A DNA stretch of 21,836 bases from Bremia lactucae (lineage: Eukaryota > Oomycota > Peronosporomycetes > Peronosporales > Peronosporaceae). A program made the translations under genes and the position numbers. Under the pieces are notes generated by a model. It saw only the letters and a list, made by a program, of their open reading frames with translations, was not told the DNA's origin and made no database searches. Positions 19,236 to 21,836 of this stretch are shown here, one piece after another. The stretch lies in the NCBI RefSeq assembly GCF_004359215.1, contig NC_090613.1, positions 87,169-109,004 on the forward strand, in the 5' to 3' direction. Position 1 is the stretch's first letter, and each line of letters begins with the position of its first letter.

Positions 19236-20142
19236 GTAAGACGTTGACGTTTTTGAGCGCCAAACTCAGGGTCAACTCGCGTCAAACGACGCTTCCCACC
19301 ACTAGACGTGGGATTAGGTGGATCTAAAGCCTCAGTGTGGCTTTGATATATGGTTGTACGGTCAACCGTAACACTGAAATATTGGCTAGACCTTTTTTCG
19401 TTTTGTGGCACAAATGCCGAACGTAACTGGTCTTTGCTCTTAAGCATGGCGAAATCGAAGCGAAGCTCCGTTCCAAACGAACATCAGCCGCATCCGCAGA
19501 CTCTCTGATATGCCAAATATTACGAAGGCGGCGGGCCCGGTGGACCCAGTTTTCAAATGAGACATCGTTTCCACTCCTAGTTACGTTTGGAAACAATACA
19601 GTCGGGATTTCCCTCATGGAGGTCACCGAAGACCCACGGGCTTGATCACGTAAAAGCGTCAGTTACTGACTTCGAGTCACTATCTTTGGCGTAAGGTATC
19701 GCTCATGAAGAGCGTCGCGAGCAAGCGATCTCCTTTGGCGTCCTCGCCGGGTCACCGGAGATCCTGATGGCCAGCTATGACCCGCTATCTCTTTGAGACG
19801 CTCGTCCGCACTAAGCGGAGTGAATCTGTATTCACTATGAGCTTAGCTTTTGCTAGCTCGGCAGCTCGACAACGAGCTTATTCCTCTATGAAGATTGCTT
19901 GCTCTTGCTCTTCATCGATCGGATTCGTAATGATGTTGGACTCAGGGTCCCGTGTCCTGCTCAATGCAGTTAAGACATCAGCGGCACCACGTTCTGGGAG
20001 CGGATTCGGGGCCCGCCGACGTACATCCGGAGGAGAAGGCGTGAGAGAACGACGCTCCTTTTCCTGACTGACTTTTGAAGTCCACCATTTCCTCATCGTC
20101 GGGGAAGGTACTAAGAGTCTGTGATTCACGCTTGATTGCCAT
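19200..20142 (-). pseudogene. antisense protein-like reading region between chromodomain and 3' LTR, product unknown
   Basis: Starting at ATG 20142 (MAIKRESQTLSTFPDDEEMV) about 310 codons of coherent protein can be followed on the minus strand across a frameshift near 20065, a TAA at 19878, a frameshift near 19845, a TAA near 19665 and a frameshift near 19460. Parts read SLTPSPPDVRRRAPNPLPER, then an acidic and Ala-rich helix (DEEQEQAIF, ARCRAAELAKA), FTPLSADERLKEIAGHSWP, VSFENWVHRARRLRNIWHI, and a basic end GKRRLTRVDPEFGAQKRQR. It reaches into the antisense of the chromodomain end. I recognise no domain. It could be an additional antisense ORF of the element, a scrap of another retroelement, or a captured host gene. 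Confidence 0.5.
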
Positions 20143-20240
20143 GAGACAAAGGAATGAAAAACACAACCGAACGGTTAGCTGTTTAGGTTCCAACCTCAAA
20201 AAGGAAATAAGGCGAATGTTGTCACCTTGGTGTCAACAGT

Positions 20241-20251
20241 CTGATGGGGGG
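20241..20251 (+). other. polypurine tract before the 3' LTR
   Basis: A G-rich run (GATGGGGGGG) immediately precedes the LTR start TAATGGGGCAC. This position and composition are those of the plus-strand priming site of LTR retroelements. Confidence 0.6.
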
Positions 20252-20683
20252 GGTAATGGGGCACGCATTGGTTGAAGAACCGTTGTTATGGTACATCCAC
20301 TTTATGAGTAAGATATCATGTTATTCAATTTTAAAATAGTTAATTACTTAAATCCCATTTATTATGGGTAACAAATGTGGTCGCCGCCAGATCTATATCT
20401 GGCGGCCGAAATCTTTTTTTATTTAGCTAGGGTGAGGTTTTAGATAAAAATTTATATCAAGTGCAGTTCTCCATTTGATCTTAAAGCGTTAAGTGCCTTC
20501 CTAAGGCTTGCGCATTGATATGTACAAGCCTTTTTAAGGTATATCCTCTTAAGCACTAGTTGTCCCTTTGTTGCACAAACCCCTGGATCCCTTGAACTAT
20601 TATGTATTAAGCTATAATAGCCTGTACGACTCTCTGAGTCTATAAATCTTCAATGACTTCAGGAGCAAGGTAGCTCAGCTACA
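20252..20683 (+). repeat. 3' LTR of the inverted-pol gypsy element (432 bases)
   Basis: Matches the 5' LTR over its length, from GGTAATGGGGCAC to CAGCTACA, at roughly 85-90 percent by eye. It is shorter mainly because 43 bases between two GACTCYCTGAGT repeats are missing (single copy at 20628-20639). A perfect 10-base hairpin stem with a 4-base loop lies at 20383-20406. The first base of the original TG has become G. Confidence 0.82.
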
Positions 20684-20711
20684 AGTTTGACGTCATTAAC
20701 TATTTATTCCG

Positions 20712-21148
20712 TTTAACGGGGTGTATCGTTACATGAAATTAACACTTAAAGGTTGTTAAGTAATATTATTTGAAAGGTAGATAATATTTGGAGGATATTA
20801 CTATATATAGTAATGTTCAGAATTCTTAGCCATAAACAGGTATAGGCCATTATATCTATTTATCCCGCAGATTAATCAGCTGTAAACGTAAACAAAGAGA
20901 GAGACAGATAAGATTTTGATTGCATGTTTAGTATTAGTTTATAATTAAGTTAGTATTAACAGATAGAAAGAAGGGATACTTAATTATATTAATACAGTTT
21001 TCATTTAACCCTCTTTAAGTTGTCTTAAAAAGAGAAGTCTTCCTCTGCACGTACTAGTGTACGTGAAGTAACGTAAGGCACCACTCGCAACTGAAGCAGT
21101 GCGAAGTGGACTTGAACTGAAGCAGTACAAATCTAGTGCCCCGTTACA
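20712..21148 (+). repeat. 5' LTR of right-hand family-1 element (437 bases)
   Basis: Begins TTTAACGGGG, one base from the expected TGTAACGGGG, and ends CCCCGTTACA. It aligns with the reverse complement of 762-1201 with many differences, strongest in the last 120 bases (GTCTTCCTCTGCACGTACTA, GGCACCACTCGCA). A CCTGG primer-site start follows at 21149. Confidence 0.83.
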
Positions 21149-21198
21149 CCTGGAAGCACTTTGTAGTCCGTCCAAGGACGACATTTCCTTCATCTAAC

Positions 21199-21836
21199 AT
21201 GGACATGTTAGATGATAGTGGGAATAAACATGACGTTTCGCGTGAAAGCTACTCCTTCCTAAGTGACATAGAAAGGAGTGCGGTCGAACGAATGAGTTCG
21301 ACCGTAGAAAACGATGCCATCTTGGCCATGTTGTCCGGATTGGACAGAGATGCCCTTCATTCAGCCATCGCCAAGGTCATACAATATGAATTCGACGAGA
21401 TGAAGGAGAAGGTAGTCTTGCTGAATCAGCAAGGCCCTCAACAGGCAGAACTGTTGAGGTTACAACAGGTGCAGACCCCTGTACCTGGGATGACGCAAAC
21501 GCATCGTCCCGAAACCTTAAAGATTGACATCTCTAAGTATAGGGGGGTCGAAGAAGACTCCCTCTTGAGATGGTTTGTCGAGTTAGACGATGCCATAAGG
21601 GCACGTCACATCGTCGACGAGCAAATGCAAGTCGCATACTCTCAATCAAATTTGGCAGGTCGTGCCAAAACTTGGGCATTGGGCCTTAAGTTGCGCGACC
21701 CATACGTCTTTGGGTCGCTAGAGGCTTTTAAAGCCCGGCTCAAACAGACGTTTGAACCACCAAGGGCTGAGTTCAGAGCTCGTTCAAAGCCTCTGAAACT
21801 CTAGCAAGGCAAGCGTGATGCTCACGCATATGCCCA
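21199..21836 (+). pseudogene. gag of right-hand family-1 element, one premature stop, partial
   Basis: ATG 21199 (MDMLDDSGNKHDVSRESYSF) is chosen by match to the left copy start at 711. The frame is open for 201 codons to TAG at 21802. The capsid domain is well preserved: DISKYRGVEEDSLLRWFVEL, ARHIVDEQMQVAYSQSNLAG, RAKTWALGLKLRDPYVF, FKARLKQTFEPPRAEF. In the left copy the codon at the stop position is AAG, and the following bases (QGKRD, HAYAQ) still match in frame, so TAG is a single-base nonsense change near the end of the capsid. This is the best kept gag in the window. Confidence 0.86.

Larger units (their letters stand above)
13254..20683 (+). mobile_element. Ty3/gypsy element, family 2, chromodomain-bearing, with internal inversion
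   Basis: Both LTRs, a primer site, gag, protease, RT, RNase H, integrase, chromodomain and a polypurine tract are present in about 7.4 kb. The block 15261-18010 is inverted relative to the rest. The LTRs differ by many substitutions and a 43-base deletion, so the insertion is old. The five bases flanking each end (CTCGT and AGTTT) do not match, so no target-site duplication is seen. All genes are broken; the element is dead. Confidence 0.82.
20712..21836 (+). mobile_element. Ty3/gypsy element, family 1, 5' end only (right copy)
   Basis: LTR, primer-binding site, leader and gag start follow each other in the plus direction and run off the right edge. It mirrors the left-edge copy at 1-1201. 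Only 28 bases separate it from the 3' LTR of the neighbouring family-2 element. Confidence 0.85.

Noticed and set aside
1..21836. Window ends as terminal inverted repeats of one giant mobile element
   Set aside because: Each end is a normal 5' LTR plus gag of a gypsy element and the copies differ by many substitutions, so two separate insertions explain them.
1..21836. CRISPR arrays, tRNA or rRNA genes, bacterial-type operons
   Set aside because: No regular short repeats with spacers, no tRNA-like cloverleaf and no rRNA sequence were seen; introns and retroelements show nuclear eukaryotic DNA.

Overview
The window looks like nuclear DNA of an oomycete (Peronosporales type, Phytophthora or a downy mildew). 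This rests on short GT-AG introns of 55-85 bases, compact host genes with intergenic gaps of 75-520 bases, and Ty3/gypsy and Ty1/copia polyproteins whose wording closely resembles oomycete retroelement proteins. No tRNA, rRNA or CRISPR array was seen. All homology calls are by recognition from the sequence; no search was run.

Layout. At 1-1201 is the 5' end of a gypsy element (family 1) on the minus strand: LTR, primer site and broken gag. It runs off the left edge and appears to sit in the LTR of a broken copia element (1202-about 2871, plus strand). A truncated gypsy element of a second family (2872-4451, minus) follows. The host island spans about 4.45-12.7 kb and holds four genes: a ubiquitin-like domain PI4-kinase gamma (4937-7228, plus, four exons); a small 80-residue cysteine-rich CHCH-like protein (7745-8106, minus, three exons, reconstructed by me from splice sites); a PX plus RING-H2 protein (8290-9321, plus); and a mitochondrial presequence protease of the M16C family (9396-12506, minus). 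The small gene and the PX-RING gene share a 183-base divergent promoter. The PX-RING and protease genes converge with 74 bases between them.

From 13.0 kb onward the DNA is retroelement again. Two LTR fragments lie head to head with a full-structure family-2 gypsy element (13254-20683, plus) whose order is LTR, gag, protease, an inverted block carrying linker, RT, RNase H and the integrase N-terminus, then integrase core and chromodomain in the correct orientation, an antisense protein-like reading region, a polypurine tract and the 3' LTR. The window ends with another family-1 element (20712-21836, plus), so family-1 gag genes sit at both edges and point outward. Every retroelement gene seen is broken by stop codons or frameshifts.

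The four host genes do not form one pathway. Two suggest phosphoinositide signalling or endomembrane work (PI4-kinase, PX-RING ligase) and two suggest mitochondria (presequence protease, CHCH-like protein). The most unusual observations are the internal inversion of the gypsy pol gene, the roughly 310-codon antisense reading region between its chromodomain and 3' LTR, and the small split cysteine-rich gene.
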